From Streptomyces sp. NBC_01446 (GTDB taxonomy: Bacteria > Actinomycetota > Actinomycetes > Streptomycetales > Streptomycetaceae), in NCBI RefSeq assembly GCF_026340095.1, contig NZ_JAPEPO010000001.1:4669501-4733500 (forward strand): a DNA stretch of 64,000 nt. The letters are read 5' to 3'. The notes beneath the pieces are model-generated. The model searched no databases, had not been told where the DNA came from, and was given only the letters and a program-made list of their open reading frames with translations. Shown piece after piece: positions 17,206-26,639 of the stretch (position 1 is its first letter; each line of letters starts with the position of its first letter). The translations under genes were made by a program, and so were the position numbers.

Positions 17206-18870
17206 TCAGTCCCCGGCGAGCAGCATCTGCCGCACCACGGGACCCGCCGAGTCACCGCCGTGGCCGCCCTGCTGGACGACCGCCGCCGATGCCAGGTCGC
17301 CGCGCCAGGCCGTGAACCAGCCGTTCGGCTGCTTCTGCCCGTCGACCTCCGCCGAGCCGGTCTTCGCGCCCATGTCGGTGCCGAGCCCCGACATCGGCTC
17401 GACCGCCGTACCGGCGACCGCCGTGTAGTGCAGCAGGTCGCGCAGGGCGCTCACGGTCGACGGGGACAGCTTGCGCGAGGCCGTGGCGAGCGTGCGGTGG
17501 TCGACGTCGGGCGAGACGAGGTAGGGCTGCTTGAACTCGCCCGTCTCGGCGGTGGCGACGACCGACGCCATGTTGAGCGGATTCATCCGCACCCCGCCCT
17601 GACCGATCAGCGAGGCCGCCATCTGCGCCTGCGACTGCACCGGGACCGCGCCGTCGAAGCTGGGCACGCCGATCGACCAGTTGTCGCGGCCGAGCCCGAA
17701 GACCTCCTGGGCCTGCTTCGTCAGATCCCCGTCGTCCAGTTTCTTGGCCTGGCTGATGAAGGCCGTGTTGCAGGAGCGCGCGAAGCTGGCGCGGAAGGTG
17801 CCGTCCTTGATCTCGAACTTGTCGTCGTTCTGGAACTTCCAGCCGCCGTACGTCACGTACTTGGGGCACGGGTGCTTCTTGTCGACGCCCGCGAGCTTCT
17901 TCTCCAGGAGCATGGACGACGTCACGATCTTCATCGTGGACCCGGGCGCGAGGGAGCCCTGGAAGGCCGTGTTGAAGCCTTCGGGGCGGGAGTTGGCGAC
18001 CGCGAGGATCTCCCCGGTCGACGGCTTGATGGTGACGACCGCGGCCTTCTCCCGCTTGGCGACCTCGCGTTCGGCGACGGCCTGCGACGTCGGGCTGATC
18101 GTCGTGCGCAGGGTGCCGGGCGTGCCCTTGGAGAGGGTGACGAGCGTCTTGTCGGGCGTGTGCTCGCTCTTCTTGCCGCTGTCCTTGTGGACGACGCGCA
18201 GCTCGATGCCCGCCGTACCGCCGGCCTTCTTGCCGTACTTCTCGCGCAGCCCGTCGATGACGGTGCCGAGCGAGGGGTACTTGGCCGCGGTCAGCTCGTT
18301 CCCGGAACGGTCCGTCGCCTTGATCGGGGGGTCGCCGGCCGCGCCCGTGACGAGCCGGTCACCGTCCTTGAGGTCCGGGTGCACGACGGACGCCTGCCAC
18401 CCGACGAGCGGCTTGCCGTCCTTCACCCGCCGCACGACGGTCAGTTCGGAGCCGTAGGCGAACGGCTTCGACGTTCCCCCGTACGAGACGTGCGCCGACA
18501 CCGCGAACGGCATCTTGGCCCCGGCACGCTTCCCGGGCGTCAGCTTCACCCCGGACAGATGGGCGTCCTTGCGGTACGAGGTGAGGGCGGCCGTCGCCGC
18601 GGTGGCGTCGTCCGTGGCGGCCGCCGCCTTCGCGGTGTCGCCCGCGGCCCACGCGGTCAGGAACCGGTCGGCCGCGGTGCGGACCTCGGCCGGGGTGACG
18701 GGGCCCGTCTTGACGTGGGGCTTGTCGTCGGCGGCGGTCGATGAGTCCGAGTCGCCGCTGAAGAGGGCGTAGGCGCTGACCCCGGCGCCGAGCACCACGA
18801 CGGCGACCACACCGCCGATCACGGCCGCGTTCGCCTTCTTGCGCTCGGGTTGCCTGCCTCTGCTGCCCAC
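17206..18870 (-). CDS. Penicillin-binding protein with MecA-type N-domain (transpeptidase), copy 1
   Basis: A 554-residue class B-type PBP. A short basic cytoplasmic head and one membrane anchor (AAVIGGVVAVVVLGAGVSAY, about residues 15-36) are followed by an NTF2-like MecA_N domain, a dimerisation region and the transpeptidase domain with STMK (Ser about 312), SCN (about 366) and KTG (about 503). It cross-links peptidoglycan outside the membrane. GTG 18870 is preceded by GGAGG at 5 bases; a longer in-frame start at 18945 lacks one. It is a tandem paralogue of the next gene upstream, 92 bases away. MecA_N domains often go with low beta-lactam affinity, but that cannot be judged here. Confidence 0.9.
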   Translation of the reverse strand: MGSRGRQPERKKANAAVIGGVVAVVVLGAGVSAYALFSGDSDSSTAADDKPHVKTGPVTPAEVRTAADRFLTAWAAGDTAKAAAATDDATAATAALTSYRKDAHLSGVKLTPGKRAGAKMPFAVSAHVSYGGTSKPFAYGSELTVVRRVKDGKPLVGWQASVVHPDLKDGDRLVTGAAGDPPIKATDRSGNELTAAKYPSLGTVIDGLREKYGKKAGGTAGIELRVVHKDSGKKSEHTPDKTLVTLSKGTPGTLRTTISPTSQAVAEREVAKREKAAVVTIKPSTGEILAVANSRPEGFNTAFQGSLAPGSTMKIVTSSMLLEKKLAGVDKKHPCPKYVTYGGWKFQNDDKFEIKDGTFRASFARSCNTAFISQAKKLDDGDLTKQAQEVFGLGRDNWSIGVPSFDGAVPVQSQAQMAASLIGQGGVRMNPLNMASVVATAETGEFKQPYLVSPDVDHRTLATASRKLSPSTVSALRDLLHYTAVAGTAVEPMSGLGTDMGAKTGSAEVDGQKQPNGWFTAWRGDLASAAVVQQGGHGGDSAGPVVRQMLLAGD

Positions 18871-18962
18871 CGGTCCTCCGTCGTTGCCTGTCTGCCCGGT
18901 CCACTGGGTTCCTCGCGGACGGCTCAGACTAAGGCGTCTTGCCATGTGCCCCCGACGGCGGC

Positions 18963-20600
18963 TCAGCTACCCGCCCGTAGCACCGCCGCCACGATCGGGC
19001 CCGCGGCGTCTCCGCCGTGGCCGCCCTCCTCGGTGACCGCGGCCGCCGCGACGTCCCCGCGGTAGCCGGTGAACCAGCTGTTCGACTTGGTCTGGCCGGT
19101 GACCTCCGCCGAGCCGGTCTTGGCGCCGATGTCGGGGCCGAGACCCGCCATGACCTGCGCGGCGGTGCCGATCGTCGCGGTGCGGTACATCATCTGCCGC
19201 AGCTGCGCGGCGGTGTTGGGCGCGAGGCCGCGGGCGGTGGCGAGTTCCCGGTCGTCGAGGGAGCGCGGCACGATCACCGGCTGCCGGAAGACGCCCGTCT
19301 TCGCGGTCGCCGTGACGGACGCCATGTTCAGCGGGTTCATCTGGATCTGGCCCTGCCCGATGGCGTTGGCCGCGCGGTCGGGGCCGCCGGACGGCGGGAT
19401 CTTGCCGTCCGCCGACGCGATGCCGGTCTTCCAGTTGTCCCGGCCGAGACCGAAACGGTCCTGCGCCTCGCGCGTCAACGACTCGTCCGTCAGCGGCTTC
19501 TCGTCGATGAGCTTCACGAACGCGGTGTTGCAGGAGCGGGCGAAGCTGTCCGCGAGGTTGGCGCCCTCGTTGGCCTTCATGCCCGGCAGGTTGTGGAAGG
19601 TCTGGCTCTGCCAGGTCGCGGTGTCCGGGCAGGGCGCGGGGCTGTTGACCGAGGCGACACCGTTGTCGATGAGCAGCGCCGCGGTGATGACCTTCATCGT
19701 GGAGCCGGGGGCCTGCTCGCCCTGGAAGGCGGCGTTGAAGCCGTCCCGGCGGTGGTTGGCGACCGCGAGGACCTGGCCCGTGCTCGGCTGCACGGCCACC
19801 ACGGACGACTCGTCGAAGCTCTTCACGGCCCGCTCGGCCGCGGCCTGCGCGGTGGCGCTGAGCGTCGTGCGCAGCTCGCCGGCCCTGCCCTTCACCAGCG
19901 TGATCAGCGTCTTGGTGCCGGCGTCCTCGCTCTCGCGCTGGATGTACGTCTCCACACCCGCGCGGCCGCCGGCCGTGTCGCCGTACTTCTCGCGCAGCTG
20001 GTCCAGGATCGGCCCGAGCGAGGGGTACTTCTCCTTCGTCAGGACGTTGCCCGAACGGTCCACGGCCTCGATGGGCGGCGTCGAGGCCTCGCCCGTGACG
20101 AGGGTGTCGCCCCTGCGCATGTCCGGATGCACGACGGCCGCCTGCCAGTCGACCAGCGCCCGGCCGGTGTTGAGCCCCCGCACGACCTTCAGCGACGAGT
20201 CGTACGAGAGGGACTTCTTCTTCCCCTCGTACGACACCGTGGCCTTCACCTTGAACGGCACCTCGGGCCCCGAAGGCGCCCCCGCCGTCAGCGTGGTGTG
20301 CGTGATGTGCGCGTCGTCGTGCCAGCCGGTCAGCGCCGAGAGCGCCGCTTCCGCGTTGTTCGTGTAGCGCGACGCGGAGTCCGGGTCGGACTTCGCCCAC
20401 GCCGCGAGGAACTTCTGCGACACGTCCTTGACCTCGTCCGCCGTCGGCGGCCCGGTCCTGCGCGGCGAGGGTGCCCCCGCCGTACTCGACCCGCCCGAAC
20501 CGGTCACGGCCGTCACCACGTTGTACGCGCCGTACCCCGCGCCCCCGACCATGATGGCGAACACCCCGCCGATCACAGCCGCCTTGGCCCCCTTGCGCAT
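18963..20600 (-). CDS. Penicillin-binding protein with MecA-type N-domain (transpeptidase), copy 2
   Basis: A 545-residue paralogue of the neighbouring PBP with the same layout: an anchor near residues 8-30, a MecA_N/NTF2-like domain, a dimerisation domain and a transpeptidase domain with STMK (Ser about 301), SCN (about 355) and KTG (about 496). The catalytic motifs are intact in both copies, so both are probably active. The ATG at 20600 follows a GGGGAGGGGAC ribosome binding site. Tandem order and the same strand suggest duplication and co-expression; a role in sporulation septum or spore wall is possible but not shown. Confidence 0.9.
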   Translation of the reverse strand: MRKGAKAAVIGGVFAIMVGGAGYGAYNVVTAVTGSGGSSTAGAPSPRRTGPPTADEVKDVSQKFLAAWAKSDPDSASRYTNNAEAALSALTGWHDDAHITHTTLTAGAPSGPEVPFKVKATVSYEGKKKSLSYDSSLKVVRGLNTGRALVDWQAAVVHPDMRRGDTLVTGEASTPPIEAVDRSGNVLTKEKYPSLGPILDQLREKYGDTAGGRAGVETYIQRESEDAGTKTLITLVKGRAGELRTTLSATAQAAAERAVKSFDESSVVAVQPSTGQVLAVANHRRDGFNAAFQGEQAPGSTMKVITAALLIDNGVASVNSPAPCPDTATWQSQTFHNLPGMKANEGANLADSFARSCNTAFVKLIDEKPLTDESLTREAQDRFGLGRDNWKTGIASADGKIPPSGGPDRAANAIGQGQIQMNPLNMASVTATAKTGVFRQPVIVPRSLDDRELATARGLAPNTAAQLRQMMYRTATIGTAAQVMAGLGPDIGAKTGSAEVTGQTKSNSWFTGYRGDVAAAAVTEEGGHGGDAAGPIVAAVLRAGS

Positions 20601-20730
20601 GCTGCGTCCCCTCCCCAGGTTCCGGTGGGGAACTTTAGGCGGCGGCCGTGCCCGGTGTGGCGAGAGTGCGCAGATGTTGTCCGAACTTGTCCGAACGGAG
20701 ACCGCTTACGAGGGGCCGGGTCGTCCGAGG

Positions 20731-22494
20731 TCAGACCCAGGAATCCAGCCACATCCGGGACTGCCAGGAGCTGAAGGGGATCGCCTGGCCGGTGTAGATC
20801 GGCCAGAAGTAGACGAAGTTCCACACGATCAGCAGGACGAGTACGCCGGCGCCTGCCGCGCCCACGACTCTGCGCCGCTCCCCGGACCCCGGTGGCCCCA
20901 GGATCGCGCCGACCAGCATCGCGACGCCGAGACAGAGGAAGGGCGCGAAGACGACCGCGTAGAAGAAGAAGATCGTGCGTTCCTGGTAGTTGAACCAGGG
21001 CAGGTAGCCCGCGGCGACGGCGCACGCGATGGCGCCCGCCCGCCAGTCGCGGCGGAAGAACCAGCGCCACAGCACATAGAGCACGGCGAACGCCGCCGCC
21101 CACCACAGCAGCGGGGTGCCGAGCGCCAGGACCTCGCGGGCGCACTTGTCGCCCGCGCCGGCCGGGCAGCCGTCCTTGCCGGGCAGCGGGGACTCGTAGA
21201 AGTACGAGACCGGCCTTCCGTCGACGAGCCAGCTCCACGGGTTCGACTGGTAGATGTGCGGGGAGCTGAGCCCCACGTTGAACTTGTAGACCTCGTGCTC
21301 GTAGTGCCACAGGCTGCGCACCCAGTCGGGGAACAGCCAGGTCCAGGAGCCGCCCCGGCCGTCGGTCGCCGCCCAGTTGCGGAAGTAGCCGCCGGTCCCG
21401 TCGGCAGGAGAAAGGATCCAGCCGAGCCAGGACAGGACGTACGTGGCGACCGCGACCGGCACCGTCGACAGGAACGCCCAGCCGAGGTCCCGCTTGAGCA
21501 CGGTGACGTACGGCCGGCCGGCCCCGGCGACGCGGCGCGCGCCGACGTCCCACAGGACCGTGAGCACACCGAACGCGGCCAGATAGATGAAGCCGTTCCA
21601 CTTCGTGCCCGCGGCGAGTCCCAGGCACAGGCCGGCGAGCAGCCGCCACGGGCGCCAGCCCAGACGCAGCGTCTCGGCGATGTGCACGTCGGGGCGCGGC
21701 ACGCCGTCCTCGCCCCTCGGGAGCGCGGCGGCCAGCTTCCCGCGCGCCTTGTCGCGGTCCACGACCAGGCAGCCGAACGCGGCGACGACGAAGAACACGA
21801 GGACCGAGTCGAGCAGCGCCGTGCGGCTCATCACGAACGCGAGGCCGTCCACGGCGAGCAGCAGGCCCGCCAGGCAGCCGAGGAACGTCGAGCGGAACAG
21901 CCGCCGCCCGATGCGGCACACAAGGAACACGCACAGCGTGCCGAGCACCGCGGTCATGAACCGCCAGCCGAACGGATCGAAACCGAACAGCCACTCACCG
22001 ATCCCGATGACGTACTTGCCGACCGGCGGATGCACGACATACGCGGCGTCGTGCGGGAGCGGCACATGGCCGCCGGTCTTCAGGATCAGGTCGTTGGCGT
22101 TCTTGTCCCAGTTGACCTCGAAGCCGCGGTGGATCAGCGCCCACGCGTCCTTCGCGTAGTACGTCTCGTCGAATATCACGGCCTTGGGGCTGCCGAGATG
22201 CCAGAACCGCATCAGGCCCGCGATCAGCGTCACGAGCAGCGGACCGAGCCAGCCCGACCAGCGGGTCACGCCCCGCGCGAGGCCGTCGGAGAGACCGAGG
22301 GTCGCCCACAGCCGCGACGACGGCGGCGCGTACGGCGGCACGAGCCGCGTGCCCACGTCGTCCCTGGGCCGCGCCACGTGACCGAACCGCCGCAGCCGGC
22401 GCTCCCACGTCGACGGCTGCCGCGCCTCGCCGGGGTTCTGGCCCGGCGGGGCGCTGGTCGAGGGCGAGTGCGGCGAGGACGCAGTACTGGTCAC
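20731..22494 (-). CDS. pmt: Polyprenyl-phosphate-mannose: protein O-mannosyltransferase
   Basis: A 587-residue GT39-type multi-spanning membrane enzyme. The first loop carries the acidic motif IFDETYYAKDAWAL, matching the catalytic DE of PMT enzymes, and a C-terminal block of hydrophobic helices follows. It transfers mannose from polyprenyl-phosphate mannose to Ser/Thr of proteins exported by the Sec route. The GTG at 22494 is chosen because upstream extensions are Arg-rich and would overlap the divergent rsmI gene; the ribosome binding site is weak. A Pro/Ser-rich cytoplasmic tail of about 40 residues precedes the first helix. Confidence 0.92.
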   Translation of the reverse strand: MTSTASSPHSPSTSAPPGQNPGEARQPSTWERRLRRFGHVARPRDDVGTRLVPPYAPPSSRLWATLGLSDGLARGVTRWSGWLGPLLVTLIAGLMRFWHLGSPKAVIFDETYYAKDAWALIHRGFEVNWDKNANDLILKTGGHVPLPHDAAYVVHPPVGKYVIGIGEWLFGFDPFGWRFMTAVLGTLCVFLVCRIGRRLFRSTFLGCLAGLLLAVDGLAFVMSRTALLDSVLVFFVVAAFGCLVVDRDKARGKLAAALPRGEDGVPRPDVHIAETLRLGWRPWRLLAGLCLGLAAGTKWNGFIYLAAFGVLTVLWDVGARRVAGAGRPYVTVLKRDLGWAFLSTVPVAVATYVLSWLGWILSPADGTGGYFRNWAATDGRGGSWTWLFPDWVRSLWHYEHEVYKFNVGLSSPHIYQSNPWSWLVDGRPVSYFYESPLPGKDGCPAGAGDKCAREVLALGTPLLWWAAAFAVLYVLWRWFFRRDWRAGAIACAVAAGYLPWFNYQERTIFFFYAVVFAPFLCLGVAMLVGAILGPPGSGERRRVVGAAGAGVLVLLIVWNFVYFWPIYTGQAIPFSSWQSRMWLDSWV

Positions 22495-22604
22495 CGCGCC
22501 ATCGTAGGGAACGTCACTGTGCGAGTCCCGTGTGCGGCCCCGCCGAGTCGGCCGGCTCCGGGGCGGGACGTGTCGGCCCGCCCCGCCCCTGCGAGGATGG
22601 ATCC

Positions 22605-23501
22605 GTGACATCAAGCCCAGATTCCCCCGGAACGCTCGTGCTCGCGGGCACGCCCATCGGAGACGTGTCGGACGCGCCGCCCCGGCTCAGCAAGGAGCTG
22701 GCCGCCGCCGACGTCATCGCCGCCGAGGACACCCGCAGGCTGCGGCGCCTGACGCAGGCGCTCGGGGTGACCCCGGGCGGGCGCGTCGTGTCGTACTTCG
22801 AGGGGAACGAGTCCGCCCGCACGCCGGAGCTGGTCGAGGCGCTCGCGGGCGGGGCCCGGGTGCTGCTCGTGACCGACGCGGGCATGCCGTCCGTGTCCGA
22901 CCCCGGGTACCGGCTCGTCGCGGCCGCCGTCGAGCGGGACATCAAGGTCACCGCCGTGCCCGGCCCGTCCGCCGTGCTGACCGCGCTCGCGCTGTCCGGG
23001 CTGCCCGTCGACCGGTTCTGCTTCGAGGGCTTCCTGCCCCGCAAGGCCGGCGAGCGCATGGGGCGGCTGCGGGAAGTGGCGGAGGAACGCCGCACCCTCG
23101 TCTATTTCGAGGCCCCGCACCGCCTCGACGACACCCTCGCCGCGATGGCGGAGGCATTCGGCGCCGATCGCCGGGCGGCCGTGTGCCGCGAGCTCACCAA
23201 GACATACGAGGAAGTGAAGCGGGGCCCGCTCGGGGAACTCGCGAAATGGGCCGCGGAAGGCGTACGCGGCGAAATCACCGTCGTCGTGGAGGGCGCCCCG
23301 GAGAAGGGCGCGGAGTCACTCGACGCGTCCGAGCTGGTACGCAGGGTGCAGGTGCGCGAGGAGGCGGGGGAGCGGCGCAAGGAAGCCATCGCCGCCGTGG
23401 CCGCCGAGGCCGGGCTACCCAAGCGTGAGGTCTTCGATGCCGTGGTCGCGGCAAAGAATGCCGCACGGGGCGCCCCATCGGGGAGCAAAGGACTATCGTG
23501 A
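22605..23501 (+). CDS. rsmI: 16S rRNA (cytidine1402-2'-O)-methyltransferase RsmI
   Basis: A 298-residue tetrapyrrole-methylase-fold protein. Diagnostic stretches are LVLAGTPIGD, AAEDTRRLRRL, VTDAGMPSVSDPG, PGPSAVLTALALSGLP and CRELTKTYEE. It 2'-O-methylates C1402 in the ribosomal P site. GTG 22605 follows GAGGA at about 8 bases; the longer in-frame start at 22530 adds a non-homologous leader. It is divergent from pmt with 110 bases between them. Confidence 0.93.
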   Translation: MTSSPDSPGTLVLAGTPIGDVSDAPPRLSKELAAADVIAAEDTRRLRRLTQALGVTPGGRVVSYFEGNESARTPELVEALAGGARVLLVTDAGMPSVSDPGYRLVAAAVERDIKVTAVPGPSAVLTALALSGLPVDRFCFEGFLPRKAGERMGRLREVAEERRTLVYFEAPHRLDDTLAAMAEAFGADRRAAVCRELTKTYEEVKRGPLGELAKWAAEGVRGEITVVVEGAPEKGAESLDASELVRRVQVREEAGERRKEAIAAVAAEAGLPKREVFDAVVAAKNAARGAPSGSKGLS

Positions 23502-23695
23502 AAGGCAAAGCGCAGGCCGCGCATCGGGCTTCTTCCGATAAGGAAAGGCCAAATCGGATCCAATAGTCGACAGGCCTGATGCGATCGCGCCGGGAGAAGC
23601 GTCCACTGGTTGAAGGGACGCACCCGTCCCACGCTTCAGGGCGGATGTAATGCCCCGCCCCGAAGTGCCTTGTCCAGAGGGCAAGAGGAGCAGGC

Positions 23696-24121
23696 ATGAG
23701 TGAGATCGCAGGCGCCGTACCGACCCCGACCGGTGCTGCCGCACCCCAGATACCGAACCGGAGCGCGGCCACAGCCATCGCCCACGAGTCGTACGCCTTC
23801 GCCTGCATGCGGTGCGGTCACGGCTGGGAGCAGAGTTTCGAGATCGAGCACCACATCGACGGCGGCGGCGCGGAATTCGTGATGTACGTGGCGGGCGGCG
23901 AGCGTGTCCCGTCGCCGCTGACCCGGCCCACGTGCATGAACTGCGGCGGCCATGTCGTACGGATCATGAGGGCGGGGCGGGTCTCGTCGATCCGCGGCGT
24001 GATGGAACGCGAGGGGATCATGCCGGCGGAGCAGGGCGAGGGCGACGTGCACCCCGCGAAGGAACATCACTGGCACTTCTCCGACCTGCTGCACCCCTTC
24101 CAGAACCGCAAGACCGACTGA
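23696..24121 (+). CDS. Zinc-ribbon protein, conserved hypothetical
   Basis: A 141-residue protein with two CxxC pairs (Cys37/Cys40 in CMRCG and Cys80/Cys83 in CMNCG), enough for one zinc ribbon spanning a His-containing loop. The C-terminus is His-rich (EHHWHFSDLLHPF). AGAGGAG precedes the ATG. It resembles a conserved Streptomyces protein of unknown role; no enzymatic motif is seen. The 194 bases between rsmI and this gene hold no other gene. Confidence 0.8.
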   Translation: MSEIAGAVPTPTGAAAPQIPNRSAATAIAHESYAFACMRCGHGWEQSFEIEHHIDGGGAEFVMYVAGGERVPSPLTRPTCMNCGGHVVRIMRAGRVSSIRGVMEREGIMPAEQGEGDVHPAKEHHWHFSDLLHPFQNRKTD

Positions 24122-24207
24122 TCACCGGTTGATCACCCGCGGATCACCCACCGGACCGCGACCGGACCCCGACGACCCCACCGACCCCGGCTTCGTAGGA
24201 TCGGGGC

Positions 24208-25089
24208 ATGAGCTCTGACCGTTCGAAGGACGTCACCCCGCCGCCGCTGCCCGCGCCCCTCGCGGTGCCGGTCGCCGACTCGCACACCCACCTCGACATG
24301 CAGTCGGGCACGGTGGAGGAGGGCCTCGCCAAGGCCGCGTCGGTGGGTGTGACGACCGTCGTCCAGGTCGGTTGCGACGTGAACGGTTCCCGCTGGGCCG
24401 CCGACACCGCGGCAGCGCACCCGAACGTGCACGCCACCGTCGCGCTGCACCCGAACGAAGCGCCCCGCATCGTCCTCGGCGACCCCGACGGCTGGTCGCG
24501 GCAGGGCGAGCGGTCCGCCGGCGGTGACGCCGCCCTCGACGAGGCGCTCGCGGAGATCGACCGGCTCGCGGCCCTCCCGCACGTGAAGGGCGTCGGCGAG
24601 ACCGGACTCGACCACTTCCGTACGGGACCTGAAGGCATCGCCGCGCAGGAGCGGTCCTTCCGTGCGCACATCGAGATCGCCAAGCGGCACGGCAAGGCGC
24701 TCGTGATTCACGACCGCGACGCCCATGCCGACGTGCTGCGCATCCTCAAGGAGGAGGGCGCTCCCGAGCGCACGGTCTTCCACTGCTACTCCGGAGATGC
24801 CGAAATGGCCCGGATCTGCGCCGAAAACGGCTACTTCATGTCGTTCGCCGGGAACGTCACCTTCAAGAACGCGCAGCCCCTGCGCGACGCGCTCGTGGCC
24901 GCCCCGCGCGAGCTCGTCCTGGTCGAGACCGACGCACCCTTCCTGACTCCCGCGCCCTACCGCGGACGGCCTAATGCGCCGTACCTCGTTCCGGTCACGC
25001 TGCGCGCGATGGCCGCGGTGAAGGGCCTCGACGAGGACACCCTCGCGGCGGCGATCTCCGCCAACACGGCCCGCGCCTTCGACTACTGA
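24208..25089 (+). CDS. TatD-family metal-dependent hydrolase (DNase)
   Basis: A 293-residue TIM-barrel hydrolase. Metal ligands are visible in order: SHTHLD, GETGLDHF, VIHDRDAH, HCYSG and ETDAPFLTP. TatD enzymes are 3'-5' exonucleases/nucleases and some act on D-aminoacyl-tRNA-like substrates. It heads the tatD-rpf-rsmA-ispE arrangement also found in mycobacteria (Rv1008-Rv1011). A slightly longer than usual insert (GDPDGWSRQGERSAGGDA) follows the HPNEAPR region. Confidence 0.9.
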   Translation: MSSDRSKDVTPPPLPAPLAVPVADSHTHLDMQSGTVEEGLAKAASVGVTTVVQVGCDVNGSRWAADTAAAHPNVHATVALHPNEAPRIVLGDPDGWSRQGERSAGGDAALDEALAEIDRLAALPHVKGVGETGLDHFRTGPEGIAAQERSFRAHIEIAKRHGKALVIHDRDAHADVLRILKEEGAPERTVFHCYSGDAEMARICAENGYFMSFAGNVTFKNAQPLRDALVAAPRELVLVETDAPFLTPAPYRGRPNAPYLVPVTLRAMAAVKGLDEDTLAAAISANTARAFDY

Positions 25090-25163
25090 CCGGCAGCGTC
25101 CCCGGGACGGCGCCGGGAGGGGAAGGTCGGGAACGCGCCGCGACACAGCGTAGTCGCGCCGCT

Positions 25164-25192
25164 TTGGAGAGTGACGATCGCTCCGCTAGGTT
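25164..25192 (+). promoter_or_regulatory. Candidate vegetative promoter of rpfB
   Basis: TTGGAG (25164-25169) and TAGGTT (25187-25192) are separated by 17 bases, a good fit to a Streptomyces principal-sigma promoter, with the ribosome binding site GAGGAG 20 bases downstream. Confidence 0.45.
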
Positions 25193-25224
25193 CTCCTCGC
25201 CGATCCGGACCGAGGAGCGTCGTC

Positions 25225-26574
25225 GTGAGCAATTCGCCGTACGGGACGTATGAGCCGCAGGAAACGCTCGTCGCGCTCGAGACACACGAACCACCGCCCG
25301 GCCCGCACCCGCACGCGGACACCTACCGCCCCGGCTACGAGTCGATGGAGACCCAGCCCGCCTGGCCCGTGCCCGAAGCACTGCTGCCGCGCCCGTCCGC
25401 CCCGGCCGCAGACCCCGCCCCGCGGACCGCGGGGCGCGCCGAGGCCCGCAGAGCGGCCCGGCGCAGGAAACGGCCCGAACGGCCCGAGACCCTCAGACGC
25501 CTGCTGCCGCAGGCCCTCGTCGTCGCGTTCCTGGCGGGCGGCACCACCGCCTTCGTCGCCGCCGACAAGGCGATCCAGCTCAGTGTCGACGGCAGGCCGC
25601 GCACCCTGCACACCTTCGCGGACGACGTCAGCGAACTGCTCGCCGACGAGGGCGTCGACGTCGGCCCGCACGATGTCGTCGCCCCCGCCCCCGGGACCGC
25701 CCTGTCCAGCGGCGACGAGGTCGCCGTGCGCTACGGCAGGCTCGTCCACCTCACCCTCGACGGGGAGCGCCGCAAGGTGTGGACCACCTCGGCCACCGTC
25801 GACGGCGCCCTGCACCAGCTCGGCGTCCGCGCCGAGGGCTCCTACGTCTCCACGTCCCGCTCGCGCCGCATCGCCCGCGACGGCCTCGCGTTCGACGTCC
25901 GCACCGAACGCAGCGTCACGGTCATGGCCGACGGCCGCGAGCGCACCATCCGCACCAACGCCGCCACCGTCCGGGACGCCGTCGACGAGGCGGGCGTCTC
26001 GCTGCACGGCCAGGACACCACGTCCGTGCCGCAGGACAGCTTCCCGCGCGACGGACAGACGATCACCGTCATGCGCATCAAGGGCAGCAGGGAGGTGCGC
26101 GAGGAAGTCATCGCGTACGAGGTGGAGCGCACCCTGGACCCGACCCTGTTCCGCGGCACCGAGGTCGTCGAACGGGCGGGCCGACAGGGCGCCCGGCGCG
26201 TCACCTACGCCCTGCGCACCGTCAACGGCGTCAGGCAGAAGCCGCGTCGCCTGAGCGCCGAGGTCGTGCGCGAGCCCCGCAGCCGGCTCGTGAAGGTCGG
26301 CACCAAGCCCCCGCCGTCCTCCGTCGCCGGTGCCGACGGCCTGCACTGGAGCGAACTCGCCCGGTGCGAGTCCGGCGGGCGCCCCGGCGCGACCGACTCC
26401 ACCGGCACCTACGGCGGCCTCTACCAGTTCGACGTACAGACCTGGCGCAGCCTGGGCGGCGGCGGCCGGCCCCAGGACGCGTCCGCCTCCGAGCAGACGT
26501 ACCGGGCGAAGAAGCTGTACGTGCAGCGCGGCGCGAGCCCGTGGCCGCACTGCGGTGGCCGCCTGCACGGGTAG
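25225..26574 (+). CDS. rpfB: Resuscitation-promoting factor with DUF348 and G5 domains
   Basis: A 449-residue RpfB-type cell-wall lytic enzyme. A Pro/Arg-rich cytoplasmic head precedes one membrane segment (about residues 92-112), then three DUF348 (YabE-like) repeats, a G5 domain (VEVIAYEVER-like strand near TLDPTLFRGT) and a C-terminal Rpf domain (about 372-449). The catalytic Glu is in LARCESGG (about 381) and a second Cys is in WPHCGG, which should form the Rpf disulphide. Rpf enzymes cut glycan strands and promote germination or regrowth. GTG 25225 follows GAGGAG at 7 bases. In S. coelicolor numbering this gene may carry another rpf letter. Confidence 0.9.
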   Translation: MSNSPYGTYEPQETLVALETHEPPPGPHPHADTYRPGYESMETQPAWPVPEALLPRPSAPAADPAPRTAGRAEARRAARRRKRPERPETLRRLLPQALVVAFLAGGTTAFVAADKAIQLSVDGRPRTLHTFADDVSELLADEGVDVGPHDVVAPAPGTALSSGDEVAVRYGRLVHLTLDGERRKVWTTSATVDGALHQLGVRAEGSYVSTSRSRRIARDGLAFDVRTERSVTVMADGRERTIRTNAATVRDAVDEAGVSLHGQDTTSVPQDSFPRDGQTITVMRIKGSREVREEVIAYEVERTLDPTLFRGTEVVERAGRQGARRVTYALRTVNGVRQKPRRLSAEVVREPRSRLVKVGTKPPPSSVAGADGLHWSELARCESGGRPGATDSTGTYGGLYQFDVQTWRSLGGGGRPQDASASEQTYRAKKLYVQRGASPWPHCGGRLHG

Positions 26575-26639
26575 CCGGGGTGGTGCGGGGACCCGCGGTC
26601 CGGTCGGGACCCGGCCGCGGCGCCCCGTACCCTGAGACC

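Noticed and set aside
17170..20774. Long plus-strand frames opposite the two PBP genes
   Set aside because: They are antisense shadows typical of high-G+C DNA; the minus-strand genes have signal anchors and all catalytic motifs.
25090..25224. c-di-AMP (ydaO-type) riboswitch before rpfB
   Set aside because: The gap is only 135 bases and I could not find the conserved ydaO core; a simple promoter fits.
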